Under the pieces are notes generated by a model, which searched no databases, had not been told where the DNA came from, and saw only the letters and a program-made list of their open reading frames with translations. A stretch of DNA of 42,038 bases from NCBI GenBank assembly GCA_017995215.1, contig JAGOJH010000016.1:1-42038 (forward strand), in the 5' to 3' direction. Made by a program: the position numbers and the translations under genes. This document shows positions 26,276 through 34,094 of this stretch, in pieces (position 1 is the first letter of the stretch; each line of letters opens with the position of its first letter). The DNA is from Thermoclostridium sp. Its GTDB lineage: Bacteria > Bacillota > Clostridia > DSM-8532.

Positions 26276-26740
26276 CTAGAGCTTGCGCATGATATGGTGG
26301 ATGGACTTCATCCGCCGATTCATTCGAACGCCTGCCAACTGCAGCTTTTGATGGGTTTTCTCAGCTCCCTTTCCCACTAGCGCACAAAACTTTTTCGCAG
26401 GAGGCTTCATTAGCCGCAGCAAAAAAAGAAAGGGCCAGAGGACAGCCTTCACCAGGAAGGTCAGTATCTGTATGACCAGGCGTGAAAACAACCAGTAATA
26501 AATGAAAACACCTATCAATGCAGCAGACAGGAAGTAAATCCGGACTTCTCCCTCGCTGCTGAAATATGCTGTAACAAACATCAGGATGGCTGCCAGGATC
26601 CAGAACGCAACGTCCTCAAGGCCTATTAAAAGCGCTTTTGTCCTGATCGCTTTTCTCTTCAGCCGGATCAGATCGTAAATGAAGCCTGCAACCGCACCGC
26701 CGCACAGAGCACTTATAAATACAGTTACTTCCCTGATCAT
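26276..26740 (-). CDS. yabQ: Spore cortex biosynthesis protein YabQ
   Basis: 154 residues, an integral membrane protein. Hydrophobic helices lie at about 6-22, 38-58, 65-85 and 88-108, followed by a basic cytoplasmic tail (RMNRRMKSIHHIMRKL). In Bacillus, YabQ sits in the forespore-surrounding membranes and is needed for cortex formation. ATG at 26740 has AGAAGG at a fitting distance; an ATG two codons earlier is too close to it. It begins 11 bases after yabP and should share the sigma-E promoter upstream of yabP. Confidence 0.88.
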   Translation of the reverse strand: MIREVTVFISALCGGAVAGFIYDLIRLKRKAIRTKALLIGLEDVAFWILAAILMFVTAYFSSEGEVRIYFLSAALIGVFIYYWLFSRLVIQILTFLVKAVLWPFLFLLRLMKPPAKKFCALVGKGAEKTHQKLQLAGVRMNRRMKSIHHIMRKL

Positions 26741-26751
26741 ACCCATGCCTT

Positions 26752-27042
26752 CTACCGGAACAAACCGGACAAAAATCCGCTTTTGCGCTGCGGCACAGTC
26801 TGATCAAGGTATTCAATCACGGCAATTTCGCCTTCCACATCCAGGGTGGCACTTTCCACATCCAGCTTATTGATATGCATGTCCAGCCCTCTGACTACAA
26901 TGAGCCCCAGTTCGGAATCCACAACAATGCATTCCTCATTGAAGCTGTCAACATTGTGCACCCCTGTGATCAGCAGCTTCTTCCTGTCGCGCAGTGTTAT
27001 ATTCTGATGTTCCTGCTCGGGCAGCTTCTTTTCCTCCGCCAT
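26752..27042 (-). CDS. yabP: Sporulation protein YabP
   Basis: 96 residues. The small beta-rich YabP/YqfC fold is visible in NITLRDRKKLLITGVHNVDSFNEE and the following strands (VVDSELGLIVVRGLDMHI, VEGEIAVIEY). In Bacillus it is a mother-cell protein needed for a complete spore cortex, working with YabQ. ATG at 27042 is chosen, behind GGAGGTGAAGG. A sigma-E-like promoter lies 63 bases upstream, which agrees with mother-cell expression. It forms a two-gene unit with yabQ. Confidence 0.9.
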   Translation of the reverse strand: MAEEKKLPEQEHQNITLRDRKKLLITGVHNVDSFNEECIVVDSELGLIVVRGLDMHINKLDVESATLDVEGEIAVIEYLDQTVPQRKSGFLSGLFR

Positions 27043-27104
27043 CAACCTTCACCTCCGAAGAGCGATCAGCACCTGCATGAAAACGACATCGTCCATGCAT
27101 TGAA

Positions 27105-27134
27105 ATTCTATGAGAGGGAAGGGAACAATATGCT
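27105..27134 (-). promoter_or_regulatory. Sigma-E-type promoter of yabPQ
   Basis: On the minus strand AGCATATT (27134-27127), a 14-base spacer and CATAGAAT (27112-27105). The known mother-cell sigma-E consensus is close to KMATATT, 13-15 bases, CATACAAT. One base differs in the -10 box. Confidence 0.8.
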
Positions 27135-27189
27135 TTGAAGGGCATCAGAAATAAAGGAGAGGTGATGGACTGCTGCCACACCTCTTTGC

Positions 27190-27245
27190 GCATTTTCAGC
27201 CTCAGGGTAAAAACATCTTTATATGCATTTTCAGCCAGAGGCTAA
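27190..27245. repeat. Short direct repeat before the yabP promoter
   Basis: GCATTTTCAGCC occurs at 27190-27201 and again at 27225-27236, a 35-base period, each copy followed by a related CAGRG...TAAAAA segment. The second copy can fold AGCC-AGA-GGCT. No function is evident. Confidence 0.45.
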
Positions 27246-27282
27246 AAAGCGTGTGGTGCTGATAAACTGAACCCTGCTCCCA

Positions 27283-27522
27283 TTACAGAAGCTCGTACAT
27301 CTCGGCGGTTTCTTCCTTGCGCACATGCTCAGAAACCTTTTTAATCCGAAATCGGGTTGTGTTTTCACCGAAGCGGATCTCGACGATATCGCCTTCTTTT
27401 ACGGCAGTGCCCGGTTTGGCAGCTTTTCCGTTGATCGTCACCTTGTCCCGGTCACAGGCTTCCTGCGCCAGAGTTCTGCGCTTAATGACGCGGCTTACCT
27501 TTAAAAATTTATCAATACGCAT
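27283..27522 (-). CDS. rqcP: S4-domain RNA-binding protein RqcP (YabO)
   Basis: 79 residues, essentially one S4 domain (MRIDKFLKVSRVIKRRTLAQEACDRDKVTINGKAAKPG...GDIVEIRFG). The Bacillus homologue RqcP binds stalled 50S subunits with RqcH and helps add alanine tails in ribosome quality control. GGAGTG precedes the ATG by nine bases. It lies 98 bases downstream of mazG on the same strand, as in other Firmicutes; hup, often between them, is absent. It is probably cotranscribed with mazG and ends before the separately regulated yabP. Confidence 0.92.
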   Translation of the reverse strand: MRIDKFLKVSRVIKRRTLAQEACDRDKVTINGKAAKPGTAVKEGDIVEIRFGENTTRFRIKKVSEHVRKEETAEMYELL

Positions 27523-27620
27523 TTTTTCTTCACTCCATAATTAAATCTATTATTTCCACGAATTTTCAGCTATTCTTTTTTGGCTTCATTGAAAGCCGGG
27601 GCAGGCTTTAAGCCGTTGCT

Positions 27621-28406
27621 TTATTCTGATTTCTTAGCTTCATCCCACAGAACATCCATCTCCCGAAGCGTCATGGAAGATAATTTCCTACCCTTCTCAC
27701 GGCTTTTGGTTTCAATATATTCAAACCTTCTGATGAATTTGTTGATCGTTCCGGTTAACGCCAGCTCGGGTTGAATTTTCAGGAACCTGGCCACATTAAC
27801 CACGGCGAAGAGTAAGTCACCCATTTCACCTTCCGTTTTTTCCTTGTCCCCAGTCAAATAGGCTTCACGCAGCTCTTCGGTCTCTTCAGCTACCTTCTTC
27901 CAGGCATCTTCCACATGATCCCAGTCAAAGCCAACCTTTGCTGCCTTTTCCTGAACCTTGTAGCTTCTCATCAGTGCCGGCAGTACAGGCGGTACGTCCT
28001 TCAGCACTTCGGTCTGGCTTTTCACACCCTTTTCCTGCTTCTTAATGTCTTCCCATAAATTCACCACATCGTCGGCGGTCTCAGCCTGAGCCAGTCCAAA
28101 AACATGCTGATGCCGGTGGACCATTTTCCTGCTGACGGTGTCGATGACATCGTCCATGGTGAACTGACCGTTTTCTTCAGCGATCCGTGCGTGAAAGATA
28201 ACCTGCAGCAACACGTCTCCAAGCTCTTCACAAAGCTTTTCGGGGCTTTTCAGGTCAATAGCCTCGAGAACCTCATAGGTTTCCTCGATAAAATACTTTT
28301 TCAGGGTTTCATGATCCTGCTCTCGATCCCAGGGGCATCCGCCCGGACCACGCAGCTTTTTCATGATTTCAAGAAGGTCTGTATAGCTATATCGTTTGTT
28401 TTGCAT
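27621..28406 (-). CDS. mazG: Nucleoside triphosphate pyrophosphohydrolase MazG
   Basis: 261 residues with two MazG domains. The N-terminal one has RGPGGCPWDREQDHETLKKY then EETYEVLEAID and EELGDVLLQV, the acidic ExxE...ExxD metal site. The C-terminal one has EETEELREA and GEMGDLLFAVVNVARFL. It hydrolyses (d)NTPs to monophosphates and pyrophosphate, cleaning abnormal nucleotides and possibly lowering alarmone levels. ATG at 28406 is favoured by GGAGTGG; a GTG three codons upstream is also in frame. It begins 22 bases after the duplicated Cys/His protein gene and probably shares its message. Confidence 0.93.
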   Translation of the reverse strand: MQNKRYSYTDLLEIMKKLRGPGGCPWDREQDHETLKKYFIEETYEVLEAIDLKSPEKLCEELGDVLLQVIFHARIAEENGQFTMDDVIDTVSRKMVHRHQHVFGLAQAETADDVVNLWEDIKKQEKGVKSQTEVLKDVPPVLPALMRSYKVQEKAAKVGFDWDHVEDAWKKVAEETEELREAYLTGDKEKTEGEMGDLLFAVVNVARFLKIQPELALTGTINKFIRRFEYIETKSREKGRKLSSMTLREMDVLWDEAKKSE

Positions 28407-28428
28407 TTTTACCACTCCATTTGTTGTT

Positions 28429-29208
28429 TTACCGCATTAAATCGCTGGGCCCGCAGATTTTCTCGATGCTCCTCGGGATTGCATCCTGGGAGTTTTTCCA
28501 CGGGGCCTTCTCATTGCGGTAATCGAATTTTTGCGTGAACCAGTTCACCTCTTCCTTTATTCTGTCCAGATGAACGATTTCCATTTCCATCAGGGCCATG
28601 ACAAACTCATTTCGTTCCCGCTGGTTCAGGTATTTCAGCGTTCCCTCGAGCAGCATTTTGACATGGTACAGGCAAAAACCCTTTTTGGATAGAAAACGTT
28701 CTTTGAAGTCCGGTTCCTTGAAAAACAGGTACAGGATAACATCTGTAAACTTGCCCATGTTAAAACCCATTTTCTCACATATCGTACAGGTTTTCTCCAG
28801 TTCGGACAGCTTTTCAACCATCTGAGCGATATACGCAGCTGTATCGCTTTTACCCTTTTTCAGGCCCTGTACCATTTGCTCCACCGCACTTGATGCAGCC
28901 TCCTTCTTCATTCCCGGAAGGCTTTTATCGAACATTTTTTTCAGGATTTCGTTTTGCTCCATCAAATGGGTGTCGATGACCAAACCCAGGGCCAACCGGT
29001 TTTTCTGCTTGTTGTATAGCTTTGTGAAATGGCGGTTGCAAAAGCCTTTTTTGTTTGTTTCAATCCGATGGTCGGATTCCATCATGGATGGTCCCAGAGT
29101 ATATTCCAGCGCATCGTCCTCCAGCTTTTTCTGCAGCAGGCACATAGGACATTCGCAGTCCTCTTTGAACGCCTCGCTCACCGGTATGGTATAAATCCGC
29201 TCTTTCAA
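28429..29208 (-). CDS. DUF6062-type protein with a duplicated CxxC...GFCxxH site
   Basis: 259 residues, soluble and mostly helical. Two half-domains each carry the same possible metal site: C20xxC23 with GFC57NRH60, and C141xxC144 with GFC179LYH182. The spacing between the pairs is 33 and 34 residues. An extra C18 precedes the first. It matches my memory of the DUF6062 family of Clostridia; no function is established. TTG at 29208 is chosen since AAAGGTGG is eight bases upstream and MKERIYTIPV fits relatives; a GTG four codons earlier is possible. First gene of a probable unit with mazG and rqcP. Zinc or redox binding is inference. Confidence 0.78.
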   Translation of the reverse strand: MKERIYTIPVSEAFKEDCECPMCLLQKKLEDDALEYTLGPSMMESDHRIETNKKGFCNRHFTKLYNKQKNRLALGLVIDTHLMEQNEILKKMFDKSLPGMKKEAASSAVEQMVQGLKKGKSDTAAYIAQMVEKLSELEKTCTICEKMGFNMGKFTDVILYLFFKEPDFKERFLSKKGFCLYHVKMLLEGTLKYLNQRERNEFVMALMEMEIVHLDRIKEEVNWFTQKFDYRNEKAPWKNSQDAIPRSIEKICGPSDLMR

Positions 29209-29267
29209 CAAAAAATCCACCTTTCACAAAATATTCTTTACACAACACAATCATCGTAACGCACAAC

Positions 29268-30239
29268 TCATTTTTTCAGGTTCTGCAATTCATCCCGTAC
29301 TCTGCGATACATGACGATAGGTCCATCTCCCACCACCAACTTTTCTCCTGATCTGAAAGAAGAGGCCTTGGGCTTTTGGGTAATGACAACACGCTTGTCC
29401 TGCCGTTCAACAACTTTATTTGCAAATTTACCAAAAAATGCAATCAAGCTGTTCACTGCCTTGATCTTAGCAAGCTTACAATAAAAACGTATATATAGTA
29501 TTGTGTTTTCATCATCTACCGGAGCGAAATAAATAATTACCTTTATTTTTGAGCTGATATGGTTCATCCAAATGTTTGGGTAGATAAAATTGAGATTAGT
29601 ATCCTTTATCACACATTCAACAGGCGGCTTCGGTTTTTGTCCATTATCCACCTCATTGTTTGCGCTGGTTCGTAAGATGCCGTCCTCAAACTCAACCTTC
29701 GGGCCATTGATTAAGGTCTTGTTGCCTTTTCCTATCGTATTGTGGTGGACAATGGGTACATGAACCACATCAAGTTGATTTTCTATGCAGCGGGAGTAAT
29801 GAGAATTCCAATGATCCTCAATTTCACTATAAGAATAAGAGTCATCTACAAAATTATAAAAGAAAGGTACTTGTTCTGTTGTTTTCTCAACATCTCCATA
29901 CCAAACATAGACGATTCCATTCGATTCCTTCACTGGATAATGCCTCACATTATAACGACTGAGATCGGCAGTTGAGGATTTTCCATTGGCAGGTATAAAT
30001 GTACATTTACCGTTTTTGTCAAACTCCAATCCATGAAAAGGACACTGAATGCAATTACCTATCAGCTTACCTTTGCTGAGTGCCGCCCCCCGATGTGAGC
30101 ATAGATCCTCAACACATGCAATTTCACCCTTCGCATTTCGGAACAATGCAAGGTCTATATTCATTCTTTTCACTGCGATGATTTTGTTTTCTTTAATTTG
30201 TTTTGAAGGTAATATTGCATACCACTGATTCGTAATCAT
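29268..30239 (-). CDS. Rieske non-haem iron oxygenase, terminal component
   Basis: 323 residues. The N-terminal Rieske domain binds a 2Fe-2S cluster by C47-S-H49 and C66-P-F-H69 (motifs CSHRGA and CPFHG). The C-terminal catalytic domain has the mononuclear iron motif ENQLDVVHVPIVHHN, with H160 and H165. The layout fits the alpha-only monooxygenases (phthalate dioxygenase/pheophorbide oxygenase/vanillate demethylase side). Such enzymes need O2 and a reductase, and no reductase gene is adjacent. The gene is visibly richer in A+T than its neighbours, so transfer is plausible. GGAGAGG precedes the ATG at 30239. Substrate unknown. Confidence 0.85.
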   Translation of the reverse strand: MITNQWYAILPSKQIKENKIIAVKRMNIDLALFRNAKGEIACVEDLCSHRGAALSKGKLIGNCIQCPFHGLEFDKNGKCTFIPANGKSSTADLSRYNVRHYPVKESNGIVYVWYGDVEKTTEQVPFFYNFVDDSYSYSEIEDHWNSHYSRCIENQLDVVHVPIVHHNTIGKGNKTLINGPKVEFEDGILRTSANNEVDNGQKPKPPVECVIKDTNLNFIYPNIWMNHISSKIKVIIYFAPVDDENTILYIRFYCKLAKIKAVNSLIAFFGKFANKVVERQDKRVVITQKPKASSFRSGEKLVVGDGPIVMYRRVRDELQNLKK

Positions 30240-30439
30240 TGACGATCCTCTCCTTTTCAATTCTATTTATTGGAATCCATTGATTCGCTTTCCCATGCCT
30301 CAACAATAGATTTATACCGTTTGATAAACTCCGCTTAAACATTAAGGGTGCAACAAGATATTTCCCCTTATACCCCCTCTGCAAACACATTATGGAATAT
30401 AAACATTGCTTGAAGAAACAAAAACCGCCTTTTTCTCAT

Positions 30440-30445
30440 ATTATA
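30440..30445 (-). promoter_or_regulatory. Possible -10 box for the Rieske gene
   Basis: A perfect TATAAT on the minus strand, about 200 bases before the start codon, just beyond the gene remnant. No good -35 is seen at 16-18 bases. The stretch 30240-30439 holds no gene I can support. Confidence 0.35.
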
Positions 30446-30465
30446 CCACATTATTAACCCGGTGA

Positions 30466-30712
30466 TCACTGCATCATCGCCCTGAGAGACTGCGAATATT
30501 TCTCTTTAAATACAGGTTCGATCTTCAGTGCAAAGAAATTGTCCCACACTTCCCGCAAACCCAGCCCCATATGAGGGGGCTTACGGATAACTTCCAACAA
30601 AGGGCTTCAGTCAGCACAAAAGCGCTGGAGAAAGGCTGATAGAAAACAACTGGAAACAGCCGATTATTTATGAGATAATAATTCAGCGCCTGTTGCAGAG
30701 GTATGGAAAAAG
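30466..30712 (-). pseudogene. Frameshifted remnant of an unidentified gene
   Basis: Two minus-strand frames read like consecutive parts of one protein. Upstream: LQQALNYYLINNRLFPVVFY then QPFSSAFVLTEAL. Then, after a shift of frame near 30605, LLEVIRKPPHMGLGLREVWD, followed by NFFALKIEPVFKEKYSQSL and a TGA at 30466-30468. The second frame has a stop immediately before the shift point. No start or ribosome binding site is present and the 5' part is missing. The composition looks coding, but I do not recognise the family. A chance reading is possible. Confidence 0.4.
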
Positions 30713-30810
30713 ATGAAGAAAAACGGGAAAACAATACTTTTGCCTGCAGGTTTTACTTCATCCCTGATTACCCGGACCCGGTCTACAGGTTCACAGGAGG
30801 AATATGCACC

Positions 30811-31665
30811 ATGTTGACAAGAAATGAGCCATTTTTCAGGATCCAGATGAATGATTTTGATCCTTTCCAGACCTTCCTGTGCGGTCAGTGCTTCCGATGG
30901 GCTCAGGACGAGGACGGATTATGGACGGGGAACGTTTTCGGGCGCAGGCTCAGGCTTTCCTGGGAGAACGGAATTTGCACCTTCTATGGCATCAATGAGC
31001 AGCAATTTATAGATCAATTTCATGATTATTTTGATATGAGCACCGATTACACCAGCATCAAAAAAGAGCTTATTCAGATAGATGAAAGGCTGGATAAAGC
31101 GGTGGCTTTCGGCAGTGGTATGCGACTGCTAAGGCAGGATTTGTGGGAGGTTCTTTTGTCCTTTGTCATCTCCCAGAACAACGGAATACCAAGGATTAAG
31201 CAAATTGTCGAATCGCTGTGTATGCATTTTGGAAAACCTCTTTCAGCGGAAAATGGCACTTATGACTTTCCACAGCCGGAAGCATTGGCCAATGCAACAA
31301 TGGATAACCTGAACCTTTGTCGGGGAGGATATCGTTGCCGGTACATTTCGGATATCTCCAGAATTCTGACACAAAAGCCTTCTTTTTTAGCCGAGCTGAA
31401 AACACTTCCCAGCCAGCAGGCCAGAGAACTGCTGCTATCGCTTCCTGGAATCGGGCAAAAGGTTGCCGACTGTGTTCTTTTATACAGCGGGACTGATCGG
31501 AGTGCTTTTCCTGTAGACCGTTGGATCAAACGGGTGATGGAACAAATATATTTTCACAGGGAAACAAGCGAAGACACCATCCGTAAATTCGCCCGGGATA
31601 CTTTCGGAGATCTGGGCGGTATTGCACAGCAGTATTTGTTTTACTATGCTATCAATAACCTATAG
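30811..31665 (+). CDS. 8-oxoguanine DNA glycosylase/AP lyase (OGG type)
   Basis: 284 residues of the HhH-GPD superfamily, removing 8-oxoguanine opposite cytosine. An N-terminal OGG domain (FRIQMNDFDPFQTFLCGQCFRW, about 9-30) is followed by SQNNGIPRIKQIVE (121-134), the helix-hairpin-helix LPGIGQKVADC (211-221) with catalytic lysine K217, and the catalytic aspartate D236 in PVDRWIKR. ATG at 30811 is chosen because AGGAGG lies about ten bases before it; the open frame further upstream overlaps the remnant on the other strand. It is a single gene, convergent with feoB, and no SOS box was seen. Confidence 0.92.
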   Translation: MLTRNEPFFRIQMNDFDPFQTFLCGQCFRWAQDEDGLWTGNVFGRRLRLSWENGICTFYGINEQQFIDQFHDYFDMSTDYTSIKKELIQIDERLDKAVAFGSGMRLLRQDLWEVLLSFVISQNNGIPRIKQIVESLCMHFGKPLSAENGTYDFPQPEALANATMDNLNLCRGGYRCRYISDISRILTQKPSFLAELKTLPSQQARELLLSLPGIGQKVADCVLLYSGTDRSAFPVDRWIKRVMEQIYFHRETSEDTIRKFARDTFGDLGGIAQQYLFYYAINNL

Positions 31666-31731
31666 AAGTCTGCTTATGCATAAAAACCTGTGGCCCGGAT
31701 CGTTCTTTGATCCAATACATGATTTCACTGC

Positions 31732-33597
31732 TTACTCTTCTTCCTTCTTCACTGTCACCTGGCTGGCAAGGAGCATTACACCTGCCGCAAAAACCATTGT
31801 CAGAAGGTTGTAAATCCAGACGTTGTTCACAAGCCCCAGCAAAGCGCGCATCCATATGCCTGCAGCCAGGGTAATTCCCGCCATGATCAGAAAGGATTTC
31901 GTTGTATCCTTAAGCCCCAGTTCCTTCAGAAGAACCACAAAGGTTGCCATGCACGGGAAATAAATGATGAGCGTGGTTGCCCCCGTTACCATTTGTGAGG
32001 AATTTAGTGCAAGCGGCTCAAGAAGTGCAACCGCAGCATCTTTCCTGATGATTCCAACAATATAGGATGCCACAGCCTCGCCGGGCAGACCGAATACCCC
32101 CGTGATGAGCGGTCTGGCAAGGTTGCCCAGGAAATCCATCACACCCAGAAGCGTTAAGATATTCACAAAAAGGATACCGCCCAGAACGTAGGGGAAGGCA
32201 TCGGTGAGAAACCCCACCAGCCGGGTGCCCAGATTACGCAGCAAGACCTTCATTCCGGGGAGGCGGTATGGCGGCACCTCCATGATCAGGGTGTCCGTGG
32301 TGCCTTTTATGGTCAACCGTAAAATGGAACCCAAGATCATCCACAGTGCAACAATTGTTATCAGAATTGCTGCTACAGTTCCCAGTCCATAAGAAGCAGT
32401 CAGGGAAAATATGATAGCTGATTGGGCCAGACAGGGTATGGTAATTGCAGTGAGTGTGGCAGTAATAAATCGCTGCCTGCGGGATTCAAGGTTTCTAACC
32501 GCCATGATGCCGGGCACATTGCAGCCAAGGGCCAGCATCATGGGAATGATCGAAAACCCGTGCAGTCCCACCTTGTGCATGAACCGATCAAACAATACAG
32601 CCACCCGGGGCAAATACCCCAAATCCTCCAAAAAACCAAGAACGATATAAAAGATCAGAATATAGGGAAAAACCAGCCCCAGCTCCATGAATACGCCGGT
32701 TGTGAGCACACCCATGGCTGCCTCGTAATCTATTTTTTCTCCAGAAATATCACCCAGTAAAATCTGGTGAACAACACCCTGTCCTCCCAGAAGGCGGCTT
32801 ATGAACAGGATTACCGGTGTATAAAGCCATTCAAACAGCTTTTCCATCAAGCCTATCAAAAATTCTCCTGCAATGATGATCACCTGAAACAATGTTGTCA
32901 ATACGATCAGGGCAATGGGAACACCAGCCAGCGGATGAACGCTGAGATCCTGCAAGCGCTCCAGGAAGGTATGATGTCGATGCTCCAGGTTTTGAACGGC
33001 CGTGACGATTTCACCTAGGGTTTGCCACCTGTTGTCGAATTTTCTTTCCCTGACGGTTTCATGTGGATAATTCATAATATGCCGGATCAGCGTATCAATC
33101 CCTGTACCTGTAACCCCTGTTGTTGTAACGACGGGAACGCCCAGCAATTCTGAGAGCTTTGGAACATCTATGGAAATACCCTTGTGCAGGGTATCATCCC
33201 ACATGTTCAACACAACAATCACAGGCTTTCCGAACTCAAGCAGCTGCAGGGTCAGGTTCAAGTTTCTCTCGAGGTTGGTCGCATCTATAATATTCACATA
33301 CATATCACCCTGAGGCAGCATCCGACATGCTACCTGTTCAGCTTCACACTCGGGATCAAGACGATATGTGCCAGGAACATCAATGACCTCAATCTTTTCG
33401 GGAATACGAGCCTGGCAGCCCCCACAGCCTCCTGCACAGGATGTACATGCAGTGCCCGACTTTATAACCGTCAGCGTTCCAGTGGTATAGGTTACCGTGG
33501 TTCCCGGATAGTTTGATGTTTTGACATTTATGCCTGTCAATTGGGTAAAAACGGCGCTTTTCCCTACGTTAGGGTTGCCAATAAGCAATACCTTCAT
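31732..33597 (-). CDS. feoB: Ferrous iron transporter FeoB with a four-cysteine insert
   Basis: 621 residues, at the short end for FeoB. The N-terminal G domain has GNPNVGKS (7-14), DVPGTY (73-78) and NMWD (131-134). Between G2 and G3 is an insert with C51, C54, C58 and C61 (CxxCxxxCxxC), not usual in FeoB. The membrane part has two Gate-type segments, including ALGCNVPGIMAVRN with the conserved pore cysteine, and about ten helices. It imports Fe(II). AAAGGAG precedes the ATG. It follows feoA by 157 bases under the same Fur-type control. The C-terminus VTVKKEEE lacks the FeoC-like extension. Confidence 0.93.
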   Translation of the reverse strand: MKVLLIGNPNVGKSAVFTQLTGINVKTSNYPGTTVTYTTGTLTVIKSGTACTSCAGGCGGCQARIPEKIEVIDVPGTYRLDPECEAEQVACRMLPQGDMYVNIIDATNLERNLNLTLQLLEFGKPVIVVLNMWDDTLHKGISIDVPKLSELLGVPVVTTTGVTGTGIDTLIRHIMNYPHETVRERKFDNRWQTLGEIVTAVQNLEHRHHTFLERLQDLSVHPLAGVPIALIVLTTLFQVIIIAGEFLIGLMEKLFEWLYTPVILFISRLLGGQGVVHQILLGDISGEKIDYEAAMGVLTTGVFMELGLVFPYILIFYIVLGFLEDLGYLPRVAVLFDRFMHKVGLHGFSIIPMMLALGCNVPGIMAVRNLESRRQRFITATLTAITIPCLAQSAIIFSLTASYGLGTVAAILITIVALWMILGSILRLTIKGTTDTLIMEVPPYRLPGMKVLLRNLGTRLVGFLTDAFPYVLGGILFVNILTLLGVMDFLGNLARPLITGVFGLPGEAVASYIVGIIRKDAAVALLEPLALNSSQMVTGATTLIIYFPCMATFVVLLKELGLKDTTKSFLIMAGITLAAGIWMRALLGLVNNVWIYNLLTMVFAAGVMLLASQVTVKKEEE

Positions 33598-33630
33598 ATT
33601 TAGCTCCTTTTTATGCTTGCAAAGCTGTTA

Positions 33631-33677
33631 AAACAGGCATGACAAAAAACGGGGCAACTGCCGCTCCTGACATGCCT
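33631..33677 (-). other. Hairpin between feoA and feoB
   Basis: AGGCATG (33635-33641) and CATGCCT (33671-33677) pair, with further partial pairing inside. On the minus strand the structure is followed by GTTTTAAC. It may reduce read-through or stabilise the feoB part of the message. Confidence 0.4.
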
Positions 33678-33754
33678 CACGTGTTTAAGCTGATAATGGC
33701 TGTTTCATGATTTCACTGTAGAAACTTATTCAAATGAATAAAGGTTTTCACTCG

Positions 33755-33979
33755 TCATGCGGACTGCACAAAGATTTTCCCGGCAATTTCACATCCAAGG
33801 GCAATCTGGGTAGCCCCAATCTCTATAATCACCGGGCCATTGTTCATCACAGCACTTTTTTTAACGATGGACACTCCCTCGCGAAGCCCCATCGATTCAA
33901 GTTTATTATGAACAGACCTGCCTCCGGAAATCGTCCGGATGGTCCCCCTGTCCCCAATTTTCATTTCCCTCAGTGTCAT
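33755..33979 (-). CDS. feoA: Ferrous iron transport protein FeoA
   Basis: 74 residues, a single SH3-like FeoA domain (MTLREMKIGDRGTIRTISGG...KLESMGLREGVSIVKKSA...GCEIAGKIFV). FeoA is a cytoplasmic partner needed for full FeoB activity. The upstream region carries GAGGGG before the ATG, a sigma-A promoter and a Fur box. It leads the feoAB operon. No frame or length abnormality. Confidence 0.94.
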   Translation of the reverse strand: MTLREMKIGDRGTIRTISGGRSVHNKLESMGLREGVSIVKKSAVMNNGPVIIEIGATQIALGCEIAGKIFVQSA

Positions 33980-34055
33980 ACCTGATGCCCCTCTTATGCC
34001 TAACCATTAGGCGCGATCGTTCTTTGATTATTCTATCTTTTTTTGTTCTGATATT

Positions 34056-34084
34056 ATCATATCCTTTTTGATAATGATTGTCAA
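34056..34084 (-). promoter_or_regulatory. Sigma-A promoter of feoAB
   Basis: Perfect TTGACA (34084-34079), 17-base spacer and TATGAT (34061-34056) on the minus strand. The Fur box covers the -35. Confidence 0.82.
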
Positions 34085-34088
34085 TATC
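34070..34088 (-). promoter_or_regulatory. Fur box of feoAB
   Basis: GATAATGATTGTCAATATC matches the classical 19-bp Fur consensus GATAATGATAATCATTATC at 16 of 19 positions. Binding here would block RNA polymerase when iron is plentiful. Confidence 0.83.
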
Positions 34089-34094
34089 GAAAAT

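Noticed and set aside
30703-30810. Longer start for the 8-oxoguanine glycosylase
   Set aside because: The frame is open for 36 more codons, but AGGAGG and family alignment both support 30811, and the extension overlaps the opposite-strand remnant.
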